Shown piece after piece: positions 50,386-58,695 of a stretch of 64,000 nucleotides of DNA. Positions within the stretch are counted from its first letter, which is position 1; each line of letters starts with the position of its first letter. The position numbers and the translations under genes are program-made. This DNA comes from Litchfieldia sinesaloumensis (GTDB lineage: Bacteria > Bacillota > Bacilli > Bacillales > Bacillaceae_L), in contig NZ_LT732529.1 in the NCBI RefSeq assembly GCF_900156865.1, positions 3,008,508-3,072,507 on the forward strand. Reading direction: 5' to 3'. The notes under the pieces are model-generated. The model was not told where the DNA came from, ran no database searches, and was given only the letters and a program-made list of their open reading frames with translations.

Positions 50386-52509
50386 TTAACTGAAAAAGTT
50401 TTGCATTAAGTATGCAGATTGTTGGTTTGCTCGTGAAATTGCTTTTTCCATAGCAGTGAATTGACGCCAGTAGCGGTCTTCAATTTTAATGAGACGATCT
50501 TCGAAGCGGTCGATACTATCATCGATTCTATCTAGATTTTTCCCAATCGTATACTGTTGTGAGGTCCAAGTATTTTTACCCGCTCTTTCATTAACCTTGT
50601 CCATTGTGGCTGTTAAGCTATCATACAAACGGTTCACGAGTCCTTTTTCGGCATAAGTACTTCCTTCTGCTGCAAAGAGTTTTTCTACCGCATCCGGATC
50701 CGTTTCAATCGCTTCTTTAAGTTTTGCCTTATCAATCTCAAGCTTTCCACGATCTAAGTAATTAGCAGTGGTTTTTATCCCAATGCTCGCAAGTTGATTG
50801 AAGGTTGAGTCGGTTGAAAGATTAGTAACAGGAGTATACAAATCCATTCGAAATTGATTTAAACCGCTTGATAGGGTAGAATCGCGACGAATTAAACCAC
50901 TCTTTGCCTTTTCCTCCCAAAGTTCGGCTTCTCTATCAGATAAAGCTTCACGTTCCTCACTTGATAGTGGCTGATAACTACGGAAGCGCTCTTCATTCAA
51001 TTTCTCATTGATTTTTTGAATCGTTTCATTATATTTTTCAACAAAGTTTACGATATTATCGACCACTGTATCTGTATTTGTTGTGACCCCAACAGTCACA
51101 GGTGCATCGTTCTTAGATGGGTCTGTTGAATCGAAGGTATCCTTTAATGTAAAGCTTACACCATTAATCGTAAAACTATTTGATAGACGTTGAGTTTCAA
51201 GGCCATTAATGACAAACTTCGCGTTTTCCCCACCTTTTTCATCAACATCTACAATTTCACCATTGCTATTTGTTGTTTGAAAACGTAATACGTTATTTAA
51301 AAAGTCTCCGAAAACCTTGATTTCCGCACCAGCTTTGTTAAAGTCCCCTGTTTTGGAACGGGTCAGGGTTACCTGCCCAGTATAATCATCATAGAATGCG
51401 TTCACACCAACAGTTGAACTACTAATACGGTTTATAATACTCGTAAAAGAGCTTGAACCTTCCACCGAAAATTTCTCCTTAACCGCTTCTCCATTTTCGT
51501 TATATGTTTCGAGTCCAAATGAAAAATAGTTTTGTTTGTAGTCCGCCTTGATTTTATCTCCTTCTTCTAATGACTCTGAAAATGTGAGCTTGCCAGTTTC
51601 AAGATCCATGAGAACATGTCCTGCTTTATCAGACATCCCTTCCCATTCACTAGCCGAGGTAATAACTGTATATCCTGTTTCACCGCCATCTTTAGATGTT
51701 ACCTTAACCGACATCCCATCTGTCGAAAGAGAACTCTTTGAAAGCTGAAAAGTAGTATTAGGATTAGCAGCGGTGTCGGAAGGTTTTGGTACAGTGATTT
51801 CTTGTGTATAGCTCTCGATAAAATAATCAACCGAAACCTTGCTTCCTTTGGCCAGAGTTTCAGAAAATGTAAGAGTACCGTCTGAAGCTAAATGGACACT
51901 ATTTTTTACATTAGGGTCATCAACTGGAAATGCATCAGTATACACTGTATAGGATTTTCCGTTTACTTTAACTTGCATATTTTTAATTGATTCTGCATCT
52001 ACTTTAATATTTGTTTTACTAATCGCTACTTGATTTGTAGGATCAGCGATAGTTTTTGTTTCTTTTGCAAGTCCACCTTGCTTCCAGTCAAAACTTGTAT
52101 TTTTAAAAGTATCCTGCTGACTCCAAATACTAGCATTCGTATTCAGCTTCTGCCCATCATTTGTAATACTTCCGGCATTCACCTTTGTTGCTGCTGTTGC
52201 AAGCTGTTCTACTTTAGAAAGGGTATAGGATACATTTCCGGCCGCAGCACTTGCAGTTGCTGTTACTTTACTATCATTTGAAATAGTTGTATTCTTCGCA
52301 CGATACGTAGAAGAAAGTTTCATATTGAATGATAAGTCCCGTAACGAAAGTAGTAGAGAATTCATACTACGGTAATCATCACGTTGCCATTCCAGAATCT
52401 GCTTTTGTCGATTCAGTTTATTGAGTGGAATTCTTTCGGCCTTCATCAAATCTTTTACAATACTATCGATATCCATTCCACTTGCTAATCCACCAATTCG
52501 CATATTCAT
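50386..52509 (-). CDS. fliD: Flagellar filament capping protein FliD
   Basis: 707 residues; the N-terminus NMRIGGLASGMDIDSIVKDLM and the C-terminal DDSIDRFEDRLIKIEDRYWRQFTAMEKAI are the conserved D0-D1 coiled-coil segments of FliD/HAP2. The cap forms a multimer at the filament tip and guides flagellin folding. At 707 residues it is about 200 longer than B. subtilis FliD (498 aa). The extra length lies in the central domains, where two similar stretches occur (NMQVKVNGKSYTVYTDAF and MSVKVTSKDGGETGYTVI, each followed by GTLTFSE or GKLTFSE), suggesting an internally duplicated, surface-exposed domain. AAAGGCGGTGAG precedes the ATG. Confidence 0.96.
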   Translation of the reverse strand: MNMRIGGLASGMDIDSIVKDLMKAERIPLNKLNRQKQILEWQRDDYRSMNSLLLSLRDLSFNMKLSSTYRAKNTTISNDSKVTATASAAAGNVSYTLSKVEQLATAATKVNAGSITNDGQKLNTNASIWSQQDTFKNTSFDWKQGGLAKETKTIADPTNQVAISKTNIKVDAESIKNMQVKVNGKSYTVYTDAFPVDDPNVKNSVHLASDGTLTFSETLAKGSKVSVDYFIESYTQEITVPKPSDTAANPNTTFQLSKSSLSTDGMSVKVTSKDGGETGYTVITSASEWEGMSDKAGHVLMDLETGKLTFSESLEEGDKIKADYKQNYFSFGLETYNENGEAVKEKFSVEGSSSFTSIINRISSSTVGVNAFYDDYTGQVTLTRSKTGDFNKAGAEIKVFGDFLNNVLRFQTTNSNGEIVDVDEKGGENAKFVINGLETQRLSNSFTINGVSFTLKDTFDSTDPSKNDAPVTVGVTTNTDTVVDNIVNFVEKYNETIQKINEKLNEERFRSYQPLSSEEREALSDREAELWEEKAKSGLIRRDSTLSSGLNQFRMDLYTPVTNLSTDSTFNQLASIGIKTTANYLDRGKLEIDKAKLKEAIETDPDAVEKLFAAEGSTYAEKGLVNRLYDSLTATMDKVNERAGKNTWTSQQYTIGKNLDRIDDSIDRFEDRLIKIEDRYWRQFTAMEKAISRANQQSAYLMQNFFS

Positions 52510-52524
52510 TGGTGCTCACCGCCT

Positions 52525-52893
52525 TTAAATCTTTTTATCTACGACAAATCCTAAAAACTCCGTCATCGCAGCATAAATATCTAGAATTTTCTTAGATGGA
52601 ATTTCACGTACAACTTCATGCGTCTCATTGTTTACAATGGTCACGTAGTATTCATTCAGTTCATCATGTAATTCAAACTTTAAAGAAGTATTGTTCGACC
52701 CTAAAAATTCATTTAAGCTGTTGATAACCTGTTGGACATTCTCTTTTAGGTCAAGTTTTTCATTTTGATTCACAATCTGTTGTGGGATTATTACATTATC
52801 CCCTTTGATTACATTTACATATGTTTTTTTTTGTTGGATATAGTCTGTGTTGAAGTTCGTCGCTGTATTAGAAGAGATTTTATCTAAGGACAT
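52525..52893 (-). CDS. flaG: Flagellar protein FlaG
   Basis: 122 residues from the ATG at 52893 with GGAGGA upstream. The C-terminal half carries the FlaG domain: KFELHDELNEYYVTIVNNET, then HEVVREIPSKKILDIYAAMTEFLG. FlaG (B. subtilis YvyC) is linked to filament length control and always lies next to fliD; here it is the first gene of flaG-fliD-fliS-fliT. A sigma-D promoter lies about 40 bp upstream. Confidence 0.93.
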   Translation of the reverse strand: MSLDKISSNTATNFNTDYIQQKKTYVNVIKGDNVIIPQQIVNQNEKLDLKENVQQVINSLNEFLGSNNTSLKFELHDELNEYYVTIVNNETHEVVREIPSKKILDIYAAMTEFLGFVVDKKI

Positions 52894-52931
52894 TTTGATT
52901 CCTCCTAAAAACAAACGGGTCTTTAATATTT

Positions 52932-52958
52932 ATATCGGAGGCGAGATTAATATCTTAA
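52932..52958 (-). promoter_or_regulatory. Sigma-D promoter of flaG-fliD-fliS-fliT
   Basis: TTAA (52955-52958), 15 bp, TCCGATAT (52932-52939) on the minus strand: the -10 matches seven of eight positions of GCCGATAT. Confidence 0.7.
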
Positions 52959-53019
52959 TATGCTGGAGTGATTTTTTGAGGAAAGATGGAATAAGGATTG
53001 AGGAATCACGATACATTGG

Positions 53020-53055
53020 GGAAATAATTAGGTATCACGTACCCTAATTATTTCC
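53020..53055. other. Strong hairpin between flaG and the modification island
   Basis: GGAAATAATTAGG-TATCACGTAC-CCTAATTATTTCC has 13 perfect base pairs. No long T-run follows on either strand, but it marks the exact 3' border of the AT-rich island and probably limits read-through into flaG. Confidence 0.7.
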
Positions 53056-53185
53056 AGACTTACACACAATCGCATATTTAGTTAAATTGACTATTAGCAA
53101 ACATACGATAGAGTTACAATTTAAAGCCTAACTAAATACATTTGTATCATAATAAACCAGTATGTTTATTTTCAATAATAAGAAA

Positions 53186-53827
53186 TTAATATGATTTCTT
53201 TTTTGCAACAAAAGCATAGTAATGTGTATTTTCCCATGGATTTAATCTCTCGGGATAAATATCTATTATATTTGGTTCAAATCCAGATTGTCTTAATAAT
53301 TTATCATCCCTCACAACATGCCTATAGATTGCGTGATACCAATCGCCAATCTGTTCAGAATATTTATCTACAATAACATCTTTATTTATACCAGAGGCAT
53401 GTTTTACAATAATAACTCCATTGTTTTTTAGCATACTAAAACAATTTTTGTAAATTTTCTTTACATCCTCATCATCAAAATAATTCATAATACCAAATAG
53501 TAAAATAACGTTATATTTGCTATCATCATTAAACTCTGTTAACTCAGATTCAACAGTTTCAACTTTTGGAGAATTAGTACAGTACTCTAAAAATGCTTTT
53601 TGCTTATCAACTGCCTTAATATAGAAAACTTTAGGCTCTAAAAGATTGGTTATTCTTCCTGGTCCGCACCCCAAATCAAGTACTGTTGATGATGAATCTA
53701 TATATTTATCTATTAAAGCTATATCAAACTGAATTGTGTCATCTTCCTTATAATGTGTTGCAATATTTGGGTTTGATATTTCAGTTCTTCTCTCAAAAAA
53801 GCTATCTATCTTTTCTTTATCTAACAT
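53186..53827 (-). CDS. SAM-dependent methyltransferase (class I) A
   Basis: 213 residues with the SAM-binding motif VLDLGCGPGRITNLLE (about 45-60) and a following acidic AVDKQK loop. GGAGGGG precedes the ATG. It resembles the second methyltransferase of the island (55232-55993) in the core and in the YSEQIGDWYHAIYRHVVRD segment against YSENLESEYSAIYRTEEEY. Substrate unknown; in this setting a small-molecule amine or a sugar nucleotide is plausible. Last gene of the island in the transcription direction. Confidence 0.88.
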   Translation of the reverse strand: MLDKEKIDSFFERRTEISNPNIATHYKEDDTIQFDIALIDKYIDSSSTVLDLGCGPGRITNLLEPKVFYIKAVDKQKAFLEYCTNSPKVETVESELTEFNDDSKYNVILLFGIMNYFDDEDVKKIYKNCFSMLKNNGVIIVKHASGINKDVIVDKYSEQIGDWYHAIYRHVVRDDKLLRQSGFEPNIIDIYPERLNPWENTHYYAFVAKKKSY

Positions 53828-53867
53828 TACTTCCCCTCCAATTTCAGCTCAACATCATTACTTGATA

Positions 53868-54530
53868 TTATATTTTTACAGTTGAAGTCAAGTTACCTTT
53901 GACCCAATTTATTGCTGCATAATAATCTGAAGGAGTGTCTATTTCTTGACAACGGACCGGAACGGCTTTTATTGGTAGGTGTGGTTCTAAAACATGATAT
54001 ACATGTCTAGTTCCCGTCTTTAGCTTTTCAGAATTTATTTGCACAAGCCCAGACCATTCATACTCTCCGCTTTCACGTGAAAATTCAGTTACCAATTCAC
54101 CAATTTTATTTCGGGTAATATTTACCAATACGGGATCTTCTGTGGTAGGTATACAGTATCCAATACACTCATCCTTTGAATCTAAAAATAATTGAAAATC
54201 GTCTGGGTGTATTAATAAATCACCATCTAGGGAAATTACTAATCCCTTTGCATATTTGGCTCCGAGTGATAGACTGGCAGCGGTCCCAGTAGTTAAATAA
54301 TCATGATTAAAGACAAAGGTTACGTTTTTCCTTATTTTTAATACTTGCTCTATAACTTGAGAAGATTGATAGCCTACTACTATTCGAACATCACTTACTT
54401 CCCTAAGCATTTCCAACTGCCATTCAATAAGAGTCTTTCCTTCAACCTCAATTAATGCTTTCGTTATCCCAAGTCCTAATCGTGAACCTACCCCAGCACA
54501 GTTTATAACAACTGTCTTAGAAACCGACAT
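53868..54530 (-). CDS. Nucleotidyltransferase (sugar/phosphoalcohol-nucleotide type) B
   Basis: 220 residues of NTP-transferase fold. The N-terminal signature loop is VVINCAGVGSRLGLGITKALIEV, with the G-x-G-S/T-R-x-x-x-x-x-x-K pattern (the Lys in TKALIEVEGK). ISLDGDLLIHPDDF holds the metal-binding Asp. It overlaps the HAD phosphatase gene by 28 bp, so the two products are probably used together. The family activates phosphorylated sugars, choline phosphate or similar by attachment to a nucleotide; the substrate cannot be told from sequence. Confidence 0.88.
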   Translation of the reverse strand: MSVSKTVVINCAGVGSRLGLGITKALIEVEGKTLIEWQLEMLREVSDVRIVVGYQSSQVIEQVLKIRKNVTFVFNHDYLTTGTAASLSLGAKYAKGLVISLDGDLLIHPDDFQLFLDSKDECIGYCIPTTEDPVLVNITRNKIGELVTEFSRESGEYEWSGLVQINSEKLKTGTRHVYHVLEPHLPIKAVPVRCQEIDTPSDYYAAINWVKGNLTSTVKI

Positions 54531-55102
54531 AATTCGTCCTCCTCATAGATAGCATGACTAGCACAAGCCAATACTGAATTCGCAGGAGAGTGTACACCAC
54601 CATAAGCTAATCCAATAGTTGCTTCTTTAATCATTTCCGCATCGTTATGTCCTTCTCCAATTGCAACAATTTTTCCAGTAAACTTTTTTACGATACGTCC
54701 CTTTTCAAGGACCTCAGTCACTTTTGTAATTAAACCATTATCTACTTCTGCTTTAGATGTATAACTTTTAACTCCTATCTTTCTACAAAGAGGGTTTACC
54801 CAAACATCTAAATTACCAGTCACAATATAGCAGTTTTCTCTATTTTCCTCAATAAACTGAATTATTTTTTCATTAAGCGGTACATTAGTGATAATTTCCT
54901 GAACCAATTCTATGGGAATTGCTTTTAACAATTCCACTCGTTTTAAAAAGCTTTCATGAAATGGTATAATTCCCCTTATAGTATCTTCTGTTAACTTTTG
55001 AATTTCATCATATAGCCCTACCTCTTTAGCTAAAACAGGCAATATTTCTTTCTTTGTTATAGTGCCATCAAGATCGAATAAATATCTCCATTCGTTACTC
55101 AT
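54503..55102 (-). CDS. HAD-family phosphatase (SerB-like, HAD-IB)
   Basis: 199 residues from the ATG at 55102 with GGGGGAAG upstream. The nucleophile motif is YLFDLDGTITKKE near residue 9, motif II is YIVTGN, and the C-terminal motif IVAIGEGHNDAEMIKEA carries the metal-binding Asp. Length and motif spacing match HAD-IB phosphatases such as SerB and ThrH. It is fused by overlap to nucleotidyltransferase B. It probably dephosphorylates an intermediate of the modification pathway (inference). Confidence 0.88.
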   Translation of the reverse strand: MSNEWRYLFDLDGTITKKEILPVLAKEVGLYDEIQKLTEDTIRGIIPFHESFLKRVELLKAIPIELVQEIITNVPLNEKIIQFIEENRENCYIVTGNLDVWVNPLCRKIGVKSYTSKAEVDNGLITKVTEVLEKGRIVKKFTGKIVAIGEGHNDAEMIKEATIGLAYGGVHSPANSVLACASHAIYEEDELCRFLRQLL

Positions 55103-55231
55103 TTCTTCCCCCATAATTGGTTAATTTGTATCAAATAAATTCGAATTTGCTTGTCTATAGTTCTCCAATCATAGAGAATAATAAATTCTACAAAGAGTAA
55201 AAACTTATTAACGACAAATTGTAGTTACTTC

Positions 55232-55993
55232 TCATTTTGTTTTCCTCTGCAATATAAAAAACCATTGTTTCGTTTCCTTTTGAGCTTTAATATCCTCATA
55301 AAAAAACTCTTCACTCACCTTTAACTCAAAGCCTTTTTTTAAAAAAACATTAAAAATTTCGAGGTATTCTTCTTCAGTTCTGTATATTGCACTGTACTCA
55401 CTTTCTAGGTTTTCAGAATAAAATTTATCTAAAGTTAATCTTTTATCTAGAGCAATTGGCTCTGATATATATAGGATACATTCGTCATCAAACAATTCGA
55501 TAAGTTTACCAAGTGACTCCTCTAACTCATCATCATTTACGTACATCAGTACTCCACCTGATATAACAAAACGATTAAACTTTTTTCTAATAGGCAATTT
55601 ATCAATATAATAGGTTAAATCTTGTATTGAGGAGTGAATAAAAAATGTTTTATCTTTCTTCACAATGTCAGACCGATATTTTATTATGTCAATGAACTCC
55701 TTAACATAATCATTACCAACATAACTATTTACTTTAGGAGTAATATATTTAGATATGCGGCCAGTCCCACATCCAACTTCAAGTACATTACTCTCGCTAT
55801 CTAAATGTAACAGTGGTATACGATTTTTTAACTCAAAGCTAGTCCATGCTTCAATTTTATCTTTATCTTTGTCACCGCATAATACTACTGGTGCATCTAT
55901 ATCAATAGAGACCTTATCCAAAGCTCTTTTTTTATAGAATTCTTTTATACTGTTATGATCAATATGAATGTTTTTCGAAAAAATTCTTTTCAT
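55232..55993 (-). CDS. SAM-dependent methyltransferase (class I) B
   Basis: 253 residues from the ATG at 55993 (AGAGGAA upstream; the preceding TTG codon is also in frame). The SAM motif is NVLEVGCGTGRISKYITPK (about 73-91). The N-terminal ALDKVSIDIDAPVVLCGDKD is unusual for the fold and may form a substrate lid. It is a paralog of 53186-53827, giving the island two successive methylation steps or two substrates. Confidence 0.88.
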   Translation of the reverse strand: MKRIFSKNIHIDHNSIKEFYKKRALDKVSIDIDAPVVLCGDKDKDKIEAWTSFELKNRIPLLHLDSESNVLEVGCGTGRISKYITPKVNSYVGNDYVKEFIDIIKYRSDIVKKDKTFFIHSSIQDLTYYIDKLPIRKKFNRFVISGGVLMYVNDDELEESLGKLIELFDDECILYISEPIALDKRLTLDKFYSENLESEYSAIYRTEEEYLEIFNVFLKKGFELKVSEEFFYEDIKAQKETKQWFFILQRKTK

Positions 55994-56015
55994 CAATTAT
56001 TCCTCTTTGATTTCC

Positions 56016-56861
56016 CTATTTGTTCAAACTCAATTTCTGTCCATCCAAAAATTTGATACTCGAAGCATAACAATGGCCATGTCTTTTTTCTACTGCTGGC
56101 AATGTCATATAGTCACCATAGACCATAGACAAAATTTCATCATATCCTATAGGTGCCCGAAAGGCATGTCCTTCATACTGAACCCATATTGCCTTAGAAT
56201 ACCATTCTTGCTTATAAATTTGACCAAAGGTATTATGACTTACTAGAAAACTCGACTCCTTTTTGTTGTCAAATTTAGCAAAGTACTCAAAAATTAGTAT
56301 AGGAACCTTTCGTGGTATAAAAGATAACACTTTATACAATACTTTTCCAAATAAACTTCTTGCATTCTTTTTTCCAACTTGTGACCACAATATTTTTCTG
56401 CAAACTTTACAGATAAACACAAGTAAAGCTTGTTTAAACTTATTCGAAGTTATATTATCTAACGGTAGAATGTCTAAAAATATACCATCATTTTGTTTAA
56501 TGTGTTCTTGTCCAGCACGTATATAGGATGTATTTTTTAATCTTAATTTCCCATAAACCCAATTATAATTAATATCAGTTTTCTGACTTTGCCAAAAAAA
56601 TCTTGAAGTATCCAATTCACTTTTACATACTTCAGTAAATTTTTCGTAGTCTTTTCTAAGCATTTGAATATCTATGTCATCATCCCAGGGTATAAAACCA
56701 TTATGCCTTATTGCTCCAATCAGTGTTCCATAAGATAAAAAGTATTGAATATCATACCTTTTACATATTCTATCTACTTCTAAAAGTAATATTAATAAAT
56801 CAGCATGTAATTTTTTTAGTTGTTCTTCGTTAAGTTTTATATAATCTATACCTTGCTTCAT
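56016..56861 (-). CDS. LicD-family phosphotransferase
   Basis: 281 residues with the LicD signature: YDIQYFLSYGTLIGAIRHNG (about 38-57) then FIPWDDDIDIQMLRKDYEKF, which contains the nucleotidyltransferase-fold metal ligands in DDDID. LicD proteins transfer phosphocholine (or similar CDP-activated groups) to surface glycans in Streptococcus and Haemophilus. It is located right after a LicC-like nucleotidyltransferase gene, as in lic loci. The acceptor here is probably the flagellin glycan or a wall polymer (inference). Confidence 0.9.
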   Translation of the reverse strand: MKQGIDYIKLNEEQLKKLHADLLILLLEVDRICKRYDIQYFLSYGTLIGAIRHNGFIPWDDDIDIQMLRKDYEKFTEVCKSELDTSRFFWQSQKTDINYNWVYGKLRLKNTSYIRAGQEHIKQNDGIFLDILPLDNITSNKFKQALLVFICKVCRKILWSQVGKKNARSLFGKVLYKVLSFIPRKVPILIFEYFAKFDNKKESSFLVSHNTFGQIYKQEWYSKAIWVQYEGHAFRAPIGYDEILSMVYGDYMTLPAVEKRHGHCYASSIKFLDGQKLSLNK

Positions 56862-56864
56862 AAC

Positions 56865-57587
56865 CTAACCTCTATTTGTTATCTGTTCTTTATTTTCAGT
56901 TACATGTGCTAATATTCGTTCATAATCATCAAAATAATCTATTTCCGCCCAAAACTTTCCTTCTATATCTAATGTATCTATCCTCTTTTCCTCTACAAGT
57001 GAATATAATACATTCTCCCACCATAGTTGATGTTGCTGGTCTTGTATTAAGTCTTCTAATTTATTACGAAACTCTTCAATAAAGTTATTACTGATTTTTC
57101 CAACCCCAACATATTCACAACTGCGTTCAATTAGTGGTAAATCTTTTCCGAATTTTGTAATAAATCCATTTTCTAATTTGAGAAAATAATCACCAATAGT
57201 TGTTCTTGTTGTGTCTACCAACAAAGCACAATCCTTTGTAGTTTTTATAGTTAAGTCAAGTAAATCCTCTTCGAAATAAACATCCCCGTTCATAATAATT
57301 ACATCTTCAGTAAGTTCCCCCCTAGCAAACCAGAGAGAAGCAATACTATTAGTTATGTTATAAAAAGGATTGTAATAATACGTAATATCCAGACCTTCTA
57401 ATGCATGATAAATCTTATCATCACGATATCCAACACAGACTACTGGCTTTATATCCCTTTCTAATAACATTAAAACGGTTCTTCTGAGTAAAGGAATGCC
57501 ATCTATAGATAAGATACTTTTTGGAATATCTTCAATCATTCTTGAGATTCTCGTTCCTTTACCAGCTGCTAGTAAGATGGCTTTCAT
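56865..57587 (-). CDS. Nucleotidyltransferase (LicC/GlmU-type) A
   Basis: 240 residues with the nucleotide-binding loop KAILLAAGKGTRISRMIEDI (residues 2-21) and then PKSILSIDGIPLL, the classic G-x-G-x-R-x(n)-P-K pattern. VIIMNGDVYFEEDLLD contains the catalytic Asp. The similarity to CTP:phosphocholine cytidylyltransferase LicC and the three-base gap to a licD gene suggest that it makes a CDP-activated phosphoalcohol; a sugar-nucleotide substrate is the alternative. GAAGGAG precedes the ATG. Confidence 0.88.
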   Translation of the reverse strand: MKAILLAAGKGTRISRMIEDIPKSILSIDGIPLLRRTVLMLLERDIKPVVCVGYRDDKIYHALEGLDITYYYNPFYNITNSIASLWFARGELTEDVIIMNGDVYFEEDLLDLTIKTTKDCALLVDTTRTTIGDYFLKLENGFITKFGKDLPLIERSCEYVGVGKISNNFIEEFRNKLEDLIQDQQHQLWWENVLYSLVEEKRIDTLDIEGKFWAEIDYFDDYERILAHVTENKEQITNRG

Positions 57588-57619
57588 TTTGAACTCCTTC
57601 TTTTGATAGTAACTATAAT

Positions 57620-58672
57620 TTACTCATCTGCCTTTTCAAACACTTTCCAGAAAGTGCTCATTATATCCCGGCTTCCTGTTGTTACTCTTATCCAATTAGA
57701 TAAAACAGGGTGATTATACGTTTTAATTAAAATATTTTCAGCCTTCAATTTTTCATAAACCTGTATAGGGTTATTTTTAGTTTTAATTAATACATAATTA
57801 CCATTGTTATAATGATACGTGTAATTATTTTCATTAAGTTTATCTAACAAAAATCCTCTTCCGTGTTTCTCTTTATATACAAGTTCTTCAATTATATTGC
57901 TGTTTTCTATGAGCTTTTCAGCAAATTTAATGGCAAACGAATTTACTGGATAGGTTGACCTTCCCTTTTTTAACATACTTATTATTTCAGGATTTGAAAC
58001 AACATATCCAATTCTAGTTCCTGCAATGGAAAGTAATTTAGAAAATGTACGCATTACTATTACATGATCGTATCCTTCGATAAGTGGTAAAAATGTTGAA
58101 GGTAAAAAATAATGGTATGCTTCATCAATAACTACAATAGCATTATTTTCTTTTGCTTTTTCGAGGATTGATTTAACTTCATTTTCTTCCCAGGGTCTTC
58201 CAATTGGGCTATTAGGATTAAATACAACAACAATACCTGTATTTTCATCAATAGCACTTAAGAATGCACTCAAATTGACCTCAAATTCTCCATTGTAATT
58301 CACAGCTGAATGAACCATACCATACATTTGAGTATAGACAGAATACATTTCGAAACTCGGGTATACCGATACTACTTTTTTTCCAGGTTCCCCAAAAACC
58401 TCAAATAATAATCTAATTGCATCATCGGAACCATTCGTTATCCATAATTGATTAGGATCACACTCTATATATTTAGATAATTTATTAATCACAGGGAGGA
58501 ATTCAGGATACATCGCTATATATTCTGGTGTGATACTATTCATTACCTCTGTAAAAAAATCAAGGGGCAAACCTTCAGGATTTTCATTCATATCTAAACG
58601 AATGTAGTTCTTTCGACTTTCACTATACGAGTGTCTATATAAATTCTTAATATTCGGGTTAATGTAGTACAT
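57620..58672 (-). CDS. PLP-dependent aminotransferase/decarboxylase, HisC/CobD-like
   Basis: 350 residues of fold-type I aminotransferase. IRLDMNENPEGLP opens it, as in histidinol-phosphate aminotransferase and CobD; NPNSPIGRP, VVIDEAYHYF and the PLP-binding Lys in RTFSKLLSIAGTRIGY are all intact. Histidine biosynthesis is unlikely at this position. HisC homologs include L-threonine-phosphate and L-serine-phosphate decarboxylases (CobD type), which would make aminopropanol- or ethanolamine-phosphate, a precursor fitting the LicC/LicD-like partners. An amino-sugar aminotransferase role is less likely since those belong to another subfamily. Confidence 0.85.
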   Translation of the reverse strand: MYYINPNIKNLYRHSYSESRKNYIRLDMNENPEGLPLDFFTEVMNSITPEYIAMYPEFLPVINKLSKYIECDPNQLWITNGSDDAIRLLFEVFGEPGKKVVSVYPSFEMYSVYTQMYGMVHSAVNYNGEFEVNLSAFLSAIDENTGIVVVFNPNSPIGRPWEENEVKSILEKAKENNAIVVIDEAYHYFLPSTFLPLIEGYDHVIVMRTFSKLLSIAGTRIGYVVSNPEIISMLKKGRSTYPVNSFAIKFAEKLIENSNIIEELVYKEKHGRGFLLDKLNENNYTYHYNNGNYVLIKTKNNPIQVYEKLKAENILIKTYNHPVLSNWIRVTTGSRDIMSTFWKVFEKADE

Positions 58673-58695
58673 GTTAGCGACACCTTTCTCGGTTT

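Noticed and set aside
57620..58672. Histidinol-phosphate aminotransferase for histidine biosynthesis
   Set aside because: The family fits, but no his gene is nearby and the neighbours are nucleotidyltransferase, LicD and TagF-like genes.
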